A stretch of 30,149 nucleotides of DNA from CAZHDB01 sp964531225 (GCA_964531225.1 CAZHDB010000020.1:1-30149); one strand, 5' to 3'; positions 1-9,114 are shown, counted from the first letter of the stretch. Notes: a model not told the origin generated them from the sequence alone. Numbers and translations: made by a program.

Positions 1-545
1 GTCCAGATCCATGATTCAACTAGTATAACGCTAATTAATGCATAAGGTAGTCCAAATATAGGCGAAGGATCTGCTCCAAGCCAGTATATTCTTATACCAA
101 ATAATTTTTCAAGAATGGCATTGATGGGGCCAAAATTATAGTCTAGGAGATATCGAAAGAATAGTGCAGAAGCTACTGGAGCGATCATTAATGGGATCAT
201 GAGTATTGTTGTTAATAGTCTTCTTCCTTTAAATTCTTCGGCTAGGAGTAGAGCTAGAGAAAAGCCTAATACTAACTGTATAAGCATTGAAATGAGTATG
301 TATGCTCCAGTTTTAATGAACCTATCCCATGCCTCCGGACTAGTCAATAGTTCTAGATAATTCTGTCCTCCAACATATCGTAACGGCTCTTTAATGATTA
401 GATTGAATTTATAGAATGATACTCCTAAGCTCCATATCAAGGGGAAGATATTTAGTGCAAGCAGTATTAGGAGAGACGGTAATACCATGAACCAAGCCGG
501 ATGTTTGCTGATAAAATTCTTAAATGATCTTCCGGATAGCTTCAA
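1..545 (-). CDS. Carbohydrate ABC transporter permease, MalF-type (partial, C-terminus beyond window)
   Basis: About 181 N-terminal residues are visible and the gene runs off the left edge. The translation begins near a TTG at 543-545, preceded by GGAG nine bases upstream. A first membrane segment follows (AWFMVLPSLLILLALNIFPL), then a periplasmic stretch with YVGGQNYLELL, then further hydrophobic helices (ILISMLIQLVLGFSLALLLA and LLTTILMIPLMIAP). This is the usual N-terminal half of MalF/UgpA-type permeases, which form one half of the transmembrane channel for sugar import. The cytoplasmic EAA loop that contacts the ATPase lies outside the window. The gene is divergent from the binding protein at 751, so the two probably share a control region. 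The permease family is clear; the sugar cannot be told. Confidence 0.85.
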   Translation of the reverse strand, partial: MKLSGRSFKNFISKHPAWFMVLPSLLILLALNIFPLIWSLGVSFYKFNLIIKEPLRYVGGQNYLELLTSPEAWDRFIKTGAYILISMLIQLVLGFSLALLLAEEFKGRRLLTTILMIPLMIAPVASALFFRYLLDYNFGPINAILEKLFGIRIYWLGADPSPIFGLPYALISVILVESWIW

Positions 546-685
546 AAGCCAGCATCTCCATAGCTTTATGTAACTATGAGATTCTTATAAATAATATCGA
601 AATGATGTGCTTAATAAAATTTATCAAACTAGCTAAGATAAATTTTAAATTGTCTGATTAAATATTACAATAAATAGATCATAAG

Positions 686-699
686 TACATTTATATACT
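686..699 (+). promoter_or_regulatory. TATA-box promoter for the substrate-binding protein gene
   Basis: The stretch acatttatatact fits the archaeal TATA box. Transcription would begin about 25 bases downstream, near 718-722, leaving a leader of about 30 bases before the TTG start at 751 with its GGTG site at 741-744. It lies between two divergent transport genes. The call rests on sequence match and spacing only. Confidence 0.5.
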
Positions 700-750
700 T
701 GCCAAGCATATAAAATAAGAAAAGAAATTAAAACATTTTAGGTGTATACA

Positions 751-2181
751 TTGAGTAGAAAAGCTGTGTCAAAAACTTTTCTTGCCGTTATCCTCATTAT
801 AATAGTGGTCGCAGTAGGATTAGGAGTATATAGTTGGTGGACAGCAACACAGAAGCCTAAGGAAGTGACACTTGTTGTATTGAGTCCTGAATGGGAGCCT
901 GGAAGAATAGCAGAAGAGCTTTCTCAACAATTTACGGAATATGCCGAGCAAGTCCTTGGATATAAGGTTTATGTCAGGTACGACTTTACTCCATGGAGTA
1001 CATACTATCAGAGAGTCACAAGCATTATGACTAGTAAGAGTTCTGAAGCGGATCTAATATTTTCTGATAGTCAATGGCTCGGAGAACTCTATGAAGGAAA
1101 CCATATCATATCTATAAAGGATCTTGTAGAAAACGATCCCGAGCTTAGAAGCGCTCTTCTGGATGACACATTCAGTAATCTAGTCTATTACTACACTGCT
1201 TACCCCCAAGGTAGTGACAACTATGTTGGTGTCCCCGGTTATCCCGATGCTGTAAGATTAGTATTTTACCGTAAAGACTTATTTACCCATCCACAGGAGC
1301 GAGAAGCCTTTAAGGAGAGGTATGGATATGAACTTCCGCAGACACTAGAAGATTGGAAGAATCTTGACTGGGTTCAATTAAGAGATATTGCTGAGTTCTT
1401 TACAAGGAAACAGGGAGAGACTCTTGCCGGTGAAACGTTGTCTGAAGACTTTTATGGACTAGCTCTTGTACTTGCTAGAGACTACGACTATATTTCGTGT
1501 TACTTCCTTGATGTTTTCTGGAGCTGGGGTGCAGAACTCTGGGATCCAGAAACACATGATCCTCGAGGATACATTAATAGTACTCAGGCAAAAGAAGCTC
1601 TAGAATTCTTTGTCAGCCTAGTAGATTACATGCCACCGGGAGCACCTAGCTTTGGATATGATGAAGCAATATCCCTTTATTCTCAAGGAAAAGTTGCAAT
1701 GACCGTATTATGGCCATCTATGGCTCCGGCAATCTTTGATCCCTCAGCCTCAAAGGTTGCAGATAAAACGGGCGTCGGTATACTACCACATCATAATGGT
1801 GTAAGATACATTACTCTAGGAGGACAGCCTTTAGTAATAAGTGCTTATTCAAACCACAAAGAGGAGGCAAAGCTTTATCTAAAATGGTTCTATACAAATA
1901 TGGAGTTCCAGAGAGAATTTGCATTAAGAACAGGTGAGACAGCACGTAAATCTATTGCGGAAAGTCAAGAATTCCTCGATGCAAAACCATGGACAAAGGC
2001 TTTCCTAGAGTCACTTCCCTACGCTAAGGACTTCTGGAACATACCTTATTACGGAAGAATGCTGGAGGTGCAACAGATATATCTTAACAAAGCAGTTGCA
2101 AAAGAAATAGATCCATCCACAGCACTTGACAAAATCGCTGAAGAACAATGGAAGATAGTTAAAGAGGCAGAAGGAAAATAG
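751..2181 (+). CDS. Extracellular solute-binding protein of a sugar-type ABC transporter
   Basis: This is a family 1 (MalE-like) substrate-binding protein of about 476 residues. It captures an organic solute, probably a saccharide, outside the cell and delivers it to the divergently encoded permease. The mature part has the usual features: VTLVVLSPEWEPGR near the N-terminus, ADLIFSDSQWLGEL, YVGVPGYPDAVRLVFYRKDLF, and KVAMTVLWPSMAPAIFD in the second lobe. An N-terminal hydrophobic helix (TFLAVILIIIVVAVGLGVYSWW) follows SRKAV, with no lipobox cysteine. This resembles the pilin-like class III signals of crenarchaeal sugar-binding proteins. A GTG at 742 is in frame, but it sits inside the GGTG ribosome-binding motif, so TTG at 751 is preferred. 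The substrate is unknown. Confidence 0.88.
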   Translation: MSRKAVSKTFLAVILIIIVVAVGLGVYSWWTATQKPKEVTLVVLSPEWEPGRIAEELSQQFTEYAEQVLGYKVYVRYDFTPWSTYYQRVTSIMTSKSSEADLIFSDSQWLGELYEGNHIISIKDLVENDPELRSALLDDTFSNLVYYYTAYPQGSDNYVGVPGYPDAVRLVFYRKDLFTHPQEREAFKERYGYELPQTLEDWKNLDWVQLRDIAEFFTRKQGETLAGETLSEDFYGLALVLARDYDYISCYFLDVFWSWGAELWDPETHDPRGYINSTQAKEALEFFVSLVDYMPPGAPSFGYDEAISLYSQGKVAMTVLWPSMAPAIFDPSASKVADKTGVGILPHHNGVRYITLGGQPLVISAYSNHKEEAKLYLKWFYTNMEFQREFALRTGETARKSIAESQEFLDAKPWTKAFLESLPYAKDFWNIPYYGRMLEVQQIYLNKAVAKEIDPSTALDKIAEEQWKIVKEAEGK

Positions 2182-2465
2182 CTTAATCATTATTAAAACA
2201 TATTTTCAAAAACATTTTTTATTTCCAGTTTATTGAGAAGTCATCATAGATCTTCAATTATTGTTGGTACCTCTACATTATATCTTTAATGTTCTCACGA
2301 ACTCTAAATTTATGACATCTCCACCTGCATTATTCTTAGCTACTATCTTGTAATTGGATAAATAGAATTAATTGATCTGTTTTCATTGTCTTAAAGAAGT
2401 TCTTGAATAATGGTAATTTTTTTAAACATAAGGACTCATATAAATATGATGGTGAATTATCTGCC
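2182..2465. other. Intergenic region with a possible decayed coding remnant on minus
   Basis: There is a T-rich stretch just after the binding-protein gene (cattttttattt near 2212-2223) that could terminate transcription. The rest holds no convincing gene. On the minus strand about 2290-2365 reads as YLSNYKIVAKNNAGGDVINL followed by EFVR, and then stops. This looks protein-like but has no start codon or continuation. An in-frame TTG at 2403 could extend the next gene, but it lacks a good ribosome-binding site. Confidence 0.3.
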
Positions 2466-3461
2466 TTGATCTGGAAAATATTCAATTTCCCCCGATACAG
2501 ACTTATCACATTACCTACTCCTCTGGAAAAAACCTCGAACATTAGTAAGGATCTTGGGATAAGACTCTATATTAAAAGAGATGATGTCATGGAACTAGCT
2601 TTAGGGGGTAATAAGGTTAGAAAGCTAGAGTTTATTCTTGCCGATGCCCTGGCTAAGGGCTGTGATACATTAATAACGAGAGGAGCTTTTCATTCAAATC
2701 ATGCTAGACTTACTGCTGCAGCAGCTAGGAAGGCAGGGCTTGACATGTATCTTGTGTTAACACCACCTGGTTCCCCTGATCTCCAAGGCAATATTCTTCT
2801 CAATAAACTACTTGGTGCAAAAATGGTTCATGTGAAGGACCATACAGAGGCTGACAAGGTTATGCAGGAACTTGCAGATAAGCTGAAGGCTCAGGGTAAG
2901 AAGCCCTACATTATTCCTGCTGGTGGAGCCTCTCCACATGGTGTTCTAGGATATATCTATGCTTCTCTAGAGATTATGCAACAACTTTACACTATAGAGG
3001 AGAAGCCAAGATATATAGTACTTGCAACAGGCACTGGTACAACCCAGGCAGGTCTTCTACTTGGTCTAAAACTTCTTGGCGTTGACTATGTAGAGGTTGT
3101 AGGAATATGTGTCAGTATGAGTAGTGATGAGACAAGGAACAGAGTATATAAACTCATACAAGATACAATCAACTTACTAAACATAGATATGAAGATCAAC
3201 TATAGCGATATAATAGTATATGGCGACTATCTATTTGGAGGATACGGAGAGGTTACTAGTGAAGTCGTAAATTCAATGAAGTATGCTGCTTTAAAAGAAG
3301 GACTTATTCTTGACCCAGTATATACTGCTAAAGCTATGTATGGTTTAATAGATCTTGTAAAAAGGAAATATATAGAGAAAGGCTCTACAGTAGTATTCTT
3401 ACATACTGGTGGCACACCTATACCGTTCCAGTTAAGCAAGATTATAGAAAAATATCTTTAA
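2466..3461 (+). CDS. PLP-dependent D-cysteine desulfhydrase / ACC deaminase family enzyme
   Basis: A protein of 331 residues from the TTG at 2466, matching the usual 325-340 for this fold-type II PLP family. The Lys that should form the Schiff base is in the LGGNKVRKLEF motif. It is preceded by LPTPLE and YIKRDDVMEL and followed by ITRGAFHSNHARLTAAAARKAG. The glycine-rich phosphate-binding loop is ATGTGTTQAGLLLG, and the C-terminal VVFLHTGGTP is also typical. The family includes D-cysteine desulfhydrase (pyruvate, H2S and ammonia from D-cysteine) and 1-aminocyclopropane-1-carboxylate deaminase. In archaea the desulfhydrase role is more likely, but sequence alone does not decide. GGTGA lies about ten bases before the chosen start; TTG at 2403 would add 21 residues unlike the family. 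The gene stands alone. Confidence 0.85.
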   Translation: MIWKIFNFPRYRLITLPTPLEKTSNISKDLGIRLYIKRDDVMELALGGNKVRKLEFILADALAKGCDTLITRGAFHSNHARLTAAAARKAGLDMYLVLTPPGSPDLQGNILLNKLLGAKMVHVKDHTEADKVMQELADKLKAQGKKPYIIPAGGASPHGVLGYIYASLEIMQQLYTIEEKPRYIVLATGTGTTQAGLLLGLKLLGVDYVEVVGICVSMSSDETRNRVYKLIQDTINLLNIDMKINYSDIIVYGDYLFGGYGEVTSEVVNSMKYAALKEGLILDPVYTAKAMYGLIDLVKRKYIEKGSTVVFLHTGGTPIPFQLSKIIEKYL

Positions 3462-3567
3462 TATCACATTTTTGCAATATATTAAGCATAACCTACTTTA
3501 ATATTTTTTCAAATTATTAAATATACTATTTTGATAAAATATTAATTATAATAAAAAATACTTATTA

Positions 3568-6500
3568 CTACCCTCTAGCCCTCTTCATCATTAGTAATAC
3601 AACAATAACTATTGTAGCTATAGCTCCTGCTACTGCAGCATATATGATGATGCTATAGAGAGGACTTGGAGTAATGGGAGAGGTTTCAGTAGTCTCAGAA
3701 ATTGGACTAGTTGTTGGCGATGTAGTTGGAGAACTTGTCTCAGATATACTAGATACATGAATTGTTAAGATAATGGACTCAGCTCCTTCGTATAGTTCAT
3801 CACCTTCCCATGATGCCTTTACTTCATATGTTCCAGGGGTATATGGACTCCAAGTAAACGTGTATTTCCCATTAGCATCTGTGTCTACGTAGACAAATTC
3901 CCATTCACCATAACCCTTTCTCCAGGAGATCTTTACTCTCACATTTGGTTTTAATGGAGATATGGAGCCCGTAATATTAACGTTTTCTCCAATACTTATC
4001 TCTGTAGAACTTGCACTACATGTTATTGTCGATAAAAGCTTTAGTATATTCAGAGTAACTATATTACTCTCAGCAGAACTTATTGTCTCATTGCCAGGCC
4101 ATGAAGCTTTTATATAGTATGTACCAAGTGTTGGAGGACTCCAGACATAATAATATACTCCATTTTCATTAGTATATACGGTTGATAAATCGGTCCATGT
4201 TTCTCCATCAGTACTATAACTTATTGTTACAGATGCATTATAGATTACCGGATATATTATCCCTGTTATATTTACAGTTTCATCCAAACGTATAGTATTT
4301 GATGACAATACTATGTTTAATGAGGATTCTTCTTTAATATAAAAAGTAATTTCATCCTCGATCGATGTATATCCTCTGCCATAACCATTTATTATAATTG
4401 TATGCAATCCAGAATCTAGATCGGATATTTCTAGCCTACATTTCCATAATTTATCAATGTTATCATAAGCTAGATCGCAGGATCTATTAGTACCATAGAT
4501 ATATGCCGTAAAAACTACTCCATTTGTTATATTTACTTCAAATTCATCAAAAGCGGCTAAATATAATGTAAGATACTGTGTACCCAGATCATAATATAGT
4601 TGATCAGTAGATTTATAGTATATGTTTATAATGTGATCGGGGTTTAAAGCGATTGATAGAATCGTTACTTCGTCTCCAATAACATTACATAGGGTAGTTA
4701 CTCTGGAATAATCATTTAGTTCTATCGAAATTACATGCTGGCCTTCTTTAACTTCACTTATTGAAATTGTTTCACTCATACTACCTATCCATTTAACTTC
4801 TCCATCAATGAATATAATTGCTTCTCCTGTTAAAGCATCTCCATATTGATCATATACGTATAAACTTAGATCCCCATAGTCTCTAGCGAGATTAATATTC
4901 ATTGAATAGGTTTCTCCTGGTTGCAGTATCGTAGAGACAGTATATGGTCGATAATGATGCTCGTCGTCAATGAATTCAGCATATATATTATATGTGCCGG
5001 GCCTTAATTCACTAAACGCGGTGTTACCGATCCTTATATATCCATCTATGTTTCTGAAGTAATAGGTGCTATTGTTAAGAAATAGTATTACATTTCCATG
5101 AGCATACTCTCCTTCTCTCAATAGTGTTATCTCTATTTCCCCTCTACTTCTTGGTAAGTATATTGTTAAATACTTTGTTTCACCCGATGTTACTGTTTCT
5201 GAAAATGTAAGAGGAGAATAGTAATGGTCATTATTTTTAGCCATTAATGTTATTACTCTTTGACCTGGGATCAGTTTCTCTAATAATAATGTTCCATCGT
5301 TAACGATGTACTTATTTATAGTCTTATTATCTATATAAACCATTACACTTCCTACAAAGGGATTATTGGAAACATTATCTATTAACGTAATAGATAGATC
5401 TCCATTATATGGGCTTAACGATATGGTAAATGAATTATCATCACTTGGCTCAACATTTATTTGTCCAGAATACCAATAGGTTAGAATTCCGTTAGGAAGT
5501 AATGCAGTCACATTAATCGTATGGGTACCTATGGGTACTTCATATAGATTTACCTTTCCGCCAGCATCCCATATTCTATCGCTAAAAACAATCATATTAT
5601 CAAGTATAACGATTGCTTCCGATCTCTCGGGTAATGCTGATCCATCTAAGGTTAGTGTTAATTCTACGTTTCCACCCATCCTATTTAGATCTGTATTGTG
5701 TATGGAAAGATCTGTAGTAGAGTCTGGATTAAGCGTTACTTGTGTACTATAGGGATAATAATGTTGTTTTGCCCAACTAATGCTAGAACTCCATTGTAAG
5801 GCGTAGGCAAGAGTCCATGACATAGCGTCGCACATGTCAATTGTTATTGTGTGTGTTCCTGGCGGTATGTTTTCTAGTGTCACAGAAGATGATGCATAGA
5901 TAACGTAGTATATTACTCCATCAATATATACAACGCCATCTCTTTGTTCATCAAAGTTTATTCTAAGATTAGCATTTCCTGTAGCAGGATAACTCGATGT
6001 TAGAGTTGCAGATAGTGCCGATTGTTGTCCTGAAATAATGATTACATTATCTTCAAAAATAGATGTTTTATATACTGGATACATCTCTGTATAAATAAGT
6101 TTAATGGCGTGATTACCGGGATCCATTACTAATCCATAGTTTTGTAGATAGTCTTTAGTAAAAGTACCAGCATAAACATTATCAACATAAACACCGATCT
6201 TGTCTTGAGGATATAATCCACTAATCATTATTTTTAACAAGCCCTGCTCAGGAATAATATCAAAGGAATAAGATAATACGTCTCCCAGATCAAATGTTGT
6301 AGAGTATTCCGATGCCTTATATCTTACAAACTTGTTATGGAATATAGATGCGCTTGGATGAAAGTAAAGATTTATTTCATGATAGCCAGGATCAATTGTT
6401 ATTGGAATATATTCTGAAAATGGTGGAGACTGGCTAAACATTTTATTGTACCAGCCAGAATCATAGATTTTATCATCGACTATTATTAGATAGTGTCTTT

Positions 6501-6945
6501 CAGTTATACTTGGCATAGGTGTAAAGTCTACTAGATAGCGTGTCAGTGTAAATACTTCAGATATTGTAGCTCCAGGTGATACATTTACTTCTTTCCAGAC
6601 AGATATATAACCATTAGCCATTAATTCCACTATATGTGTTCCAGGATCAACTTCTATGCTTATGGGCGAAGAAGTTAATTCTGCAACAAATTCCCCGTCT
6701 ACAAGTACATATACCTTTTCATCTTCTACTCCAAGATAGTTTATATTTATTGTACCGCTATATTTTGTCAAGTAATATGTTAGACTATAAGTATGTCCCG
6801 AATATACATTGACATATTTTGTCTGCGGCATATATCCTGATGCTGCAACACTTATATTATGAGGACCCGGAGGCAATTCTATAGTCGTCGATCCAATTAC
6901 TTCATATTCAAGTTCATTATCAACTATTATAGCTGCATAAAACAT
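3568..6945 (-). CDS. Giant PEGA-like/Ig-like surface protein, main part after an apparent frameshift
   Basis: 1125 residues are open from the ATG at 6945, but this is probably not an independent start. The reading frame continues a PEGA-type repeat begun in the overlapping upstream frame, and no signal peptide is present here. About nine beta-rich units follow, each with a VYIDG-like strand and a PGTH/PGxH turn (for example VYVLVDGEFVAE with VDPGTHIVEL, and VVYIDGVIYYV with IPPGTHTITI). Roughly residues 880-1060 form two Ig-like domains with near-identical ends (WSPPTLGTYYIKASWPGNE and WSPYTPGTYEVKASWEGDE). A Thr/Ser/Pro-rich stalk and a membrane helix ending in KRARG close the protein. The protein would be outside the cell, anchored by its C-terminus. 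PEGA domains are common in archaeal surface proteins; the partner or ligand is unknown. Confidence 0.85.
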   Translation of the reverse strand: MFYAAIIVDNELEYEVIGSTTIELPPGPHNISVAASGYMPQTKYVNVYSGHTYSLTYYLTKYSGTININYLGVEDEKVYVLVDGEFVAELTSSPISIEVDPGTHIVELMANGYISVWKEVNVSPGATISEVFTLTRYLVDFTPMPSITERHYLIIVDDKIYDSGWYNKMFSQSPPFSEYIPITIDPGYHEINLYFHPSASIFHNKFVRYKASEYSTTFDLGDVLSYSFDIIPEQGLLKIMISGLYPQDKIGVYVDNVYAGTFTKDYLQNYGLVMDPGNHAIKLIYTEMYPVYKTSIFEDNVIIISGQQSALSATLTSSYPATGNANLRINFDEQRDGVVYIDGVIYYVIYASSSVTLENIPPGTHTITIDMCDAMSWTLAYALQWSSSISWAKQHYYPYSTQVTLNPDSTTDLSIHNTDLNRMGGNVELTLTLDGSALPERSEAIVILDNMIVFSDRIWDAGGKVNLYEVPIGTHTINVTALLPNGILTYWYSGQINVEPSDDNSFTISLSPYNGDLSITLIDNVSNNPFVGSVMVYIDNKTINKYIVNDGTLLLEKLIPGQRVITLMAKNNDHYYSPLTFSETVTSGETKYLTIYLPRSRGEIEITLLREGEYAHGNVILFLNNSTYYFRNIDGYIRIGNTAFSELRPGTYNIYAEFIDDEHHYRPYTVSTILQPGETYSMNINLARDYGDLSLYVYDQYGDALTGEAIIFIDGEVKWIGSMSETISISEVKEGQHVISIELNDYSRVTTLCNVIGDEVTILSIALNPDHIINIYYKSTDQLYYDLGTQYLTLYLAAFDEFEVNITNGVVFTAYIYGTNRSCDLAYDNIDKLWKCRLEISDLDSGLHTIIINGYGRGYTSIEDEITFYIKEESSLNIVLSSNTIRLDETVNITGIIYPVIYNASVTISYSTDGETWTDLSTVYTNENGVYYYVWSPPTLGTYYIKASWPGNETISSAESNIVTLNILKLLSTITCSASSTEISIGENVNITGSISPLKPNVRVKISWRKGYGEWEFVYVDTDANGKYTFTWSPYTPGTYEVKASWEGDELYEGAESIILTIHVSSISETSSPTTSPTTSPISETTETSPITPSPLYSIIIYAAVAGAIATIVIVVLLMMKRARG

Positions 6946-7279
6946 TATTCGGAGAGACCTGGATCGTATCCGATCCCGTATTCCTGAGAAGATTCACATT
7001 AACCAAGGTATCAGTATGAATACTTATTGTAGTATTATACCATTGATAACCTTGCTTTATTACCGATAGTATATGAACACCCTCAGGTACTTCAATAGAA
7101 TATGTAGTGGAGAAAGAGTATCCCATGAAATTATCATCAATATATACAGCATATCCTTCTACATTAGATACAATGTCTATAGTATAATACTGTGAAGAGT
7201 ACAACGGCGCTATTGTAAGAAGGGACAATATTATGGCAAGTAATATAACCAATAATCTAATATTCAATTTTATCCCCAT
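6920..7279 (-). CDS. N-terminal part of the PEGA surface protein (signal peptide and first PEGA domain)
   Basis: The ATG at 7279 opens with MGIKLNIRLLVILLAIILSL, a good signal peptide. A complete PEGA domain follows (GYAVYIDDNFMGY, then VPEGVHILSVIKQGYQW). A second one begins with SDTIQVSPNNV, and the frame then runs into a stop at 6920. Dropping one T from the four-T run on the coding strand (plus positions 6939-6942) joins NNV directly to YAAIIVDNELEYEV in the downstream frame, making one protein of about 1236 residues. An upstream in-frame ATG at 7303 is less likely, because a TATA-like box (minus strand, about 7304-7314) would place transcription start downstream of it, near 7285. Either this is a broken gene, a sequence error, or decoding by slippage. 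Confidence 0.8.
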   Translation of the reverse strand: MGIKLNIRLLVILLAIILSLLTIAPLYSSQYYTIDIVSNVEGYAVYIDDNFMGYSFSTTYSIEVPEGVHILSVIKQGYQWYNTTISIHTDTLVNVNLLRNTGSDTIQVSPNNVLCSYNS

Positions 7280-7303
7280 ACATAATAATTCTATTATAAA
7301 CAT

Positions 7304-7640
7304 AAATATAAATTTTACCTTAGTACAGATTTAAATTATAAATTAAATTATTTAGACAAAACATTAATTTTCTGAAACAAGTGCAAATTCTTTAAAAGAA
7401 TACAAAAATTTTATCATAAATATAAAATTTTACCAATTAATAATAAATGCTATATAGTTATTATAATTCCTTTTAACAGATCTATAAAATTTTCATAAAT
7501 TTATAAATTTTATAAATTATACACAAATATTTCAATTGTTATTAAAAGTAATTATCCAATATAGGAATAGTCTGCCACAATTTTTTAAATCAGTATATTT
7601 TTAATAGTACTATTGAAGAAATATTGATGGATGTCTAGGA
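7304..7640. other. Very AT-rich intergenic control region between the PEGA gene and moaA
   Basis: The PEGA gene and moaA face away from each other, so this gap holds both promoters. The minus-strand TATA-like box is at about 7304-7314. In the middle, 7494-7521 is a cluster of overlapping TTTATAAA-like words, including a perfect 14-base palindrome aaatttataaattt at 7497-7510. No open frame with coding character was seen. A TATA-like box for moaA lies within 7583-7605. Confidence 0.45.
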
Positions 7641-8567
7641 ATGGTTCTTATAGATCGCTTTGGGCGTCCACTAACTCATTTAAGAATAAGCGTTACTCAG
7701 AAATGTAATCATAAGTGTATATTTTGCCATATGGAGGGAATATATTGTGACGATCTAAATGAGTTGTCTGCTGATGACTGGGGTTTCTTGGCCAATATTG
7801 CTTACGAACTAGGTATAAGATATTATAAAATAACTGGTGGAGAGCCTCTGGTAAGGCAAGACATCGTTGATATAGTTAGGAACATTTCTCAATATGCGGA
7901 TGAGGTATCCATTACGACTAATGGTAGTTTATTAGATAAGTATGCACAAGAACTTGCAGATGCTGGATTATCAAGATTTAATATAAGTCTTCATTCATTA
8001 AATAGAGATGTTTTTATGGAGATTACGGGAGGTGATCTTAGGAGGGTTTTAAACGGTATTAAAGCCGCTGTCGATACAGGATTACCTGTTAAATTAGACT
8101 ATGTAGTTATGAGGATAAATGTGAATGAGTATAGGGAGATTATTTCATTTGCAGAAAGCATAGGAGCTGATCTTAATATTATTGAATTAATTCCATTAGG
8201 TCTGGCAATTAATGATTTCAATAAACTACATACAACACTTGACACGATTAAGCATTATCTCGAAAAGTATGCTGTTAAAAAGTATACACGCAGATTTCAA
8301 TCAAGACCTGTCTATGTATTGCCTAGCGGTATTAATATAACCCTAGTATCAGGCTTTTGTAATCCAGAACTCTGCATGAATTGTACAAGACTTCGTGTAA
8401 CACCTAGCGGTAAACTAAAAACATGTATTTATAGAAATGATTATCTAATAGACGTAGGTAATGCTATAAGAAATAGGAATCGTGAATCTGTGAAGAGAGG
8501 ATTCGAAAAAGCTAATATTATGCGTGAACCCTTCTTTAAGTCGGAAAGTAATGTAAAAGGGAAGTGA
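7641..8567 (+). CDS. moaA: GTP 3',8-cyclase MoaA (radical SAM)
   Basis: MoaA performs the first step of molybdopterin/tungstopterin synthesis, rearranging GTP to 3',8-cyclo-GTP with S-adenosylmethionine. The 308-residue protein opens with DRFGRPLTHLRISVTQ, followed by the radical SAM cluster motif CNHKCIFC (residues about 22-29). ITGGEPLVR is the SAM-binding glycine motif and SITTNGSLL follows. The second, C-terminal iron-sulfur cluster is shown by CNPELCMNCTRLRVTPSGKL and a further Cys a few residues later. The C-terminus lacks an obvious GG pair, unlike many bacterial forms. GGATG precedes the ATG by about seven bases. moaC follows after seven bases, so the two are probably co-transcribed. 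In this type of organism the pterin would most likely serve tungsten enzymes. Confidence 0.95.
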   Translation: MVLIDRFGRPLTHLRISVTQKCNHKCIFCHMEGIYCDDLNELSADDWGFLANIAYELGIRYYKITGGEPLVRQDIVDIVRNISQYADEVSITTNGSLLDKYAQELADAGLSRFNISLHSLNRDVFMEITGGDLRRVLNGIKAAVDTGLPVKLDYVVMRINVNEYREIISFAESIGADLNIIELIPLGLAINDFNKLHTTLDTIKHYLEKYAVKKYTRRFQSRPVYVLPSGINITLVSGFCNPELCMNCTRLRVTPSGKLKTCIYRNDYLIDVGNAIRNRNRESVKRGFEKANIMREPFFKSESNVKGK

Positions 8568-8574
8568 TCATTAC

Positions 8575-9012
8575 ATGTCTATGGTCGATATAACAGGTAA
8601 AACAACTACCTATCGCGAGGCCCAAGCCGAGGGCATTATAAGACTTAAACCAGATACTGTAAGGAAAATCATTGAAGGACGTATTGAAAAAGGAGACGTC
8701 TTTACAGTATCACGTATAGCTGCCATTAATGCCGTCAAGAAAACACCTGATCTTATCCCATTATGCCACAATATTCCAATAACTCATGTTAATGTAGATT
8801 TTGATGTTATTGGCAATGATAGGATCATGGTTAGAGTGACTGTAAAGACTAGTGCTAAAACTGGTGTAGAAATGGAGGCATTAGCTGGAGTATCTACTGC
8901 ATTACTTAATATATGGGATATGGTTAAGAAATATGAAAAAGATGAACAGGGACAGTATCCTGACACTTTAATAGAGTATATTAGAGTCGTGTATAAGAAA
9001 AAACATGATTAG
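8575..9012 (+). CDS. moaC: Cyclic pyranopterin monophosphate synthase MoaC
   Basis: MoaC converts 3',8-cyclo-GTP, the product of the adjacent MoaA, to cyclic pyranopterin monophosphate. The 145-residue length is close to the family's usual 150-160. The diagnostic motifs are all present: MVDITGK at the N-terminus, DLIPLCHNIPITHV, KTGVEMEALAGVSTALLNIW, and DMVKKYEKDEQGQYP, which carries the catalytic Asp and Lys. MSMVDITGK gives two possible Met starts (8575 and 8581); the first is taken. The short gap after moaA and shared strand support an operon. The next gene begins behind its own promoter. Confidence 0.96.
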   Translation: MSMVDITGKTTTYREAQAEGIIRLKPDTVRKIIEGRIEKGDVFTVSRIAAINAVKKTPDLIPLCHNIPITHVNVDFDVIGNDRIMVRVTVKTSAKTGVEMEALAGVSTALLNIWDMVKKYEKDEQGQYPDTLIEYIRVVYKKKHD

Positions 9013-9068
9013 TCTATACCTAAATAACGAGTCTAAGTCGATAGATAAAGATTCATATTCCTCTAGGA

Positions 9069-9108
9069 ATTATATTTATAAACCCTTTCTCTGTACTAAT
9101 CAAGAGGG
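9069..9108 (+). promoter_or_regulatory. Promoter and ribosome-binding site of the membrane protein pair
   Basis: A clear TATA box, tatatttataaa, lies at about 9071-9082. A start of transcription near 9100 would leave a leader of about 15 bases. GAGGG at 9104-9108 sits six bases before the ATG at 9115. This separates the downstream pair from the moaAC operon. Confidence 0.55.
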
Positions 9109-9114
9109 CCGAAA

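Noticed and set aside
2336..2542. 68-residue minus-strand frame
   Set aside because: It overlaps the start of the desulfhydrase gene, has no ribosome-binding site and no recognisable domain. It is an overlap artefact.
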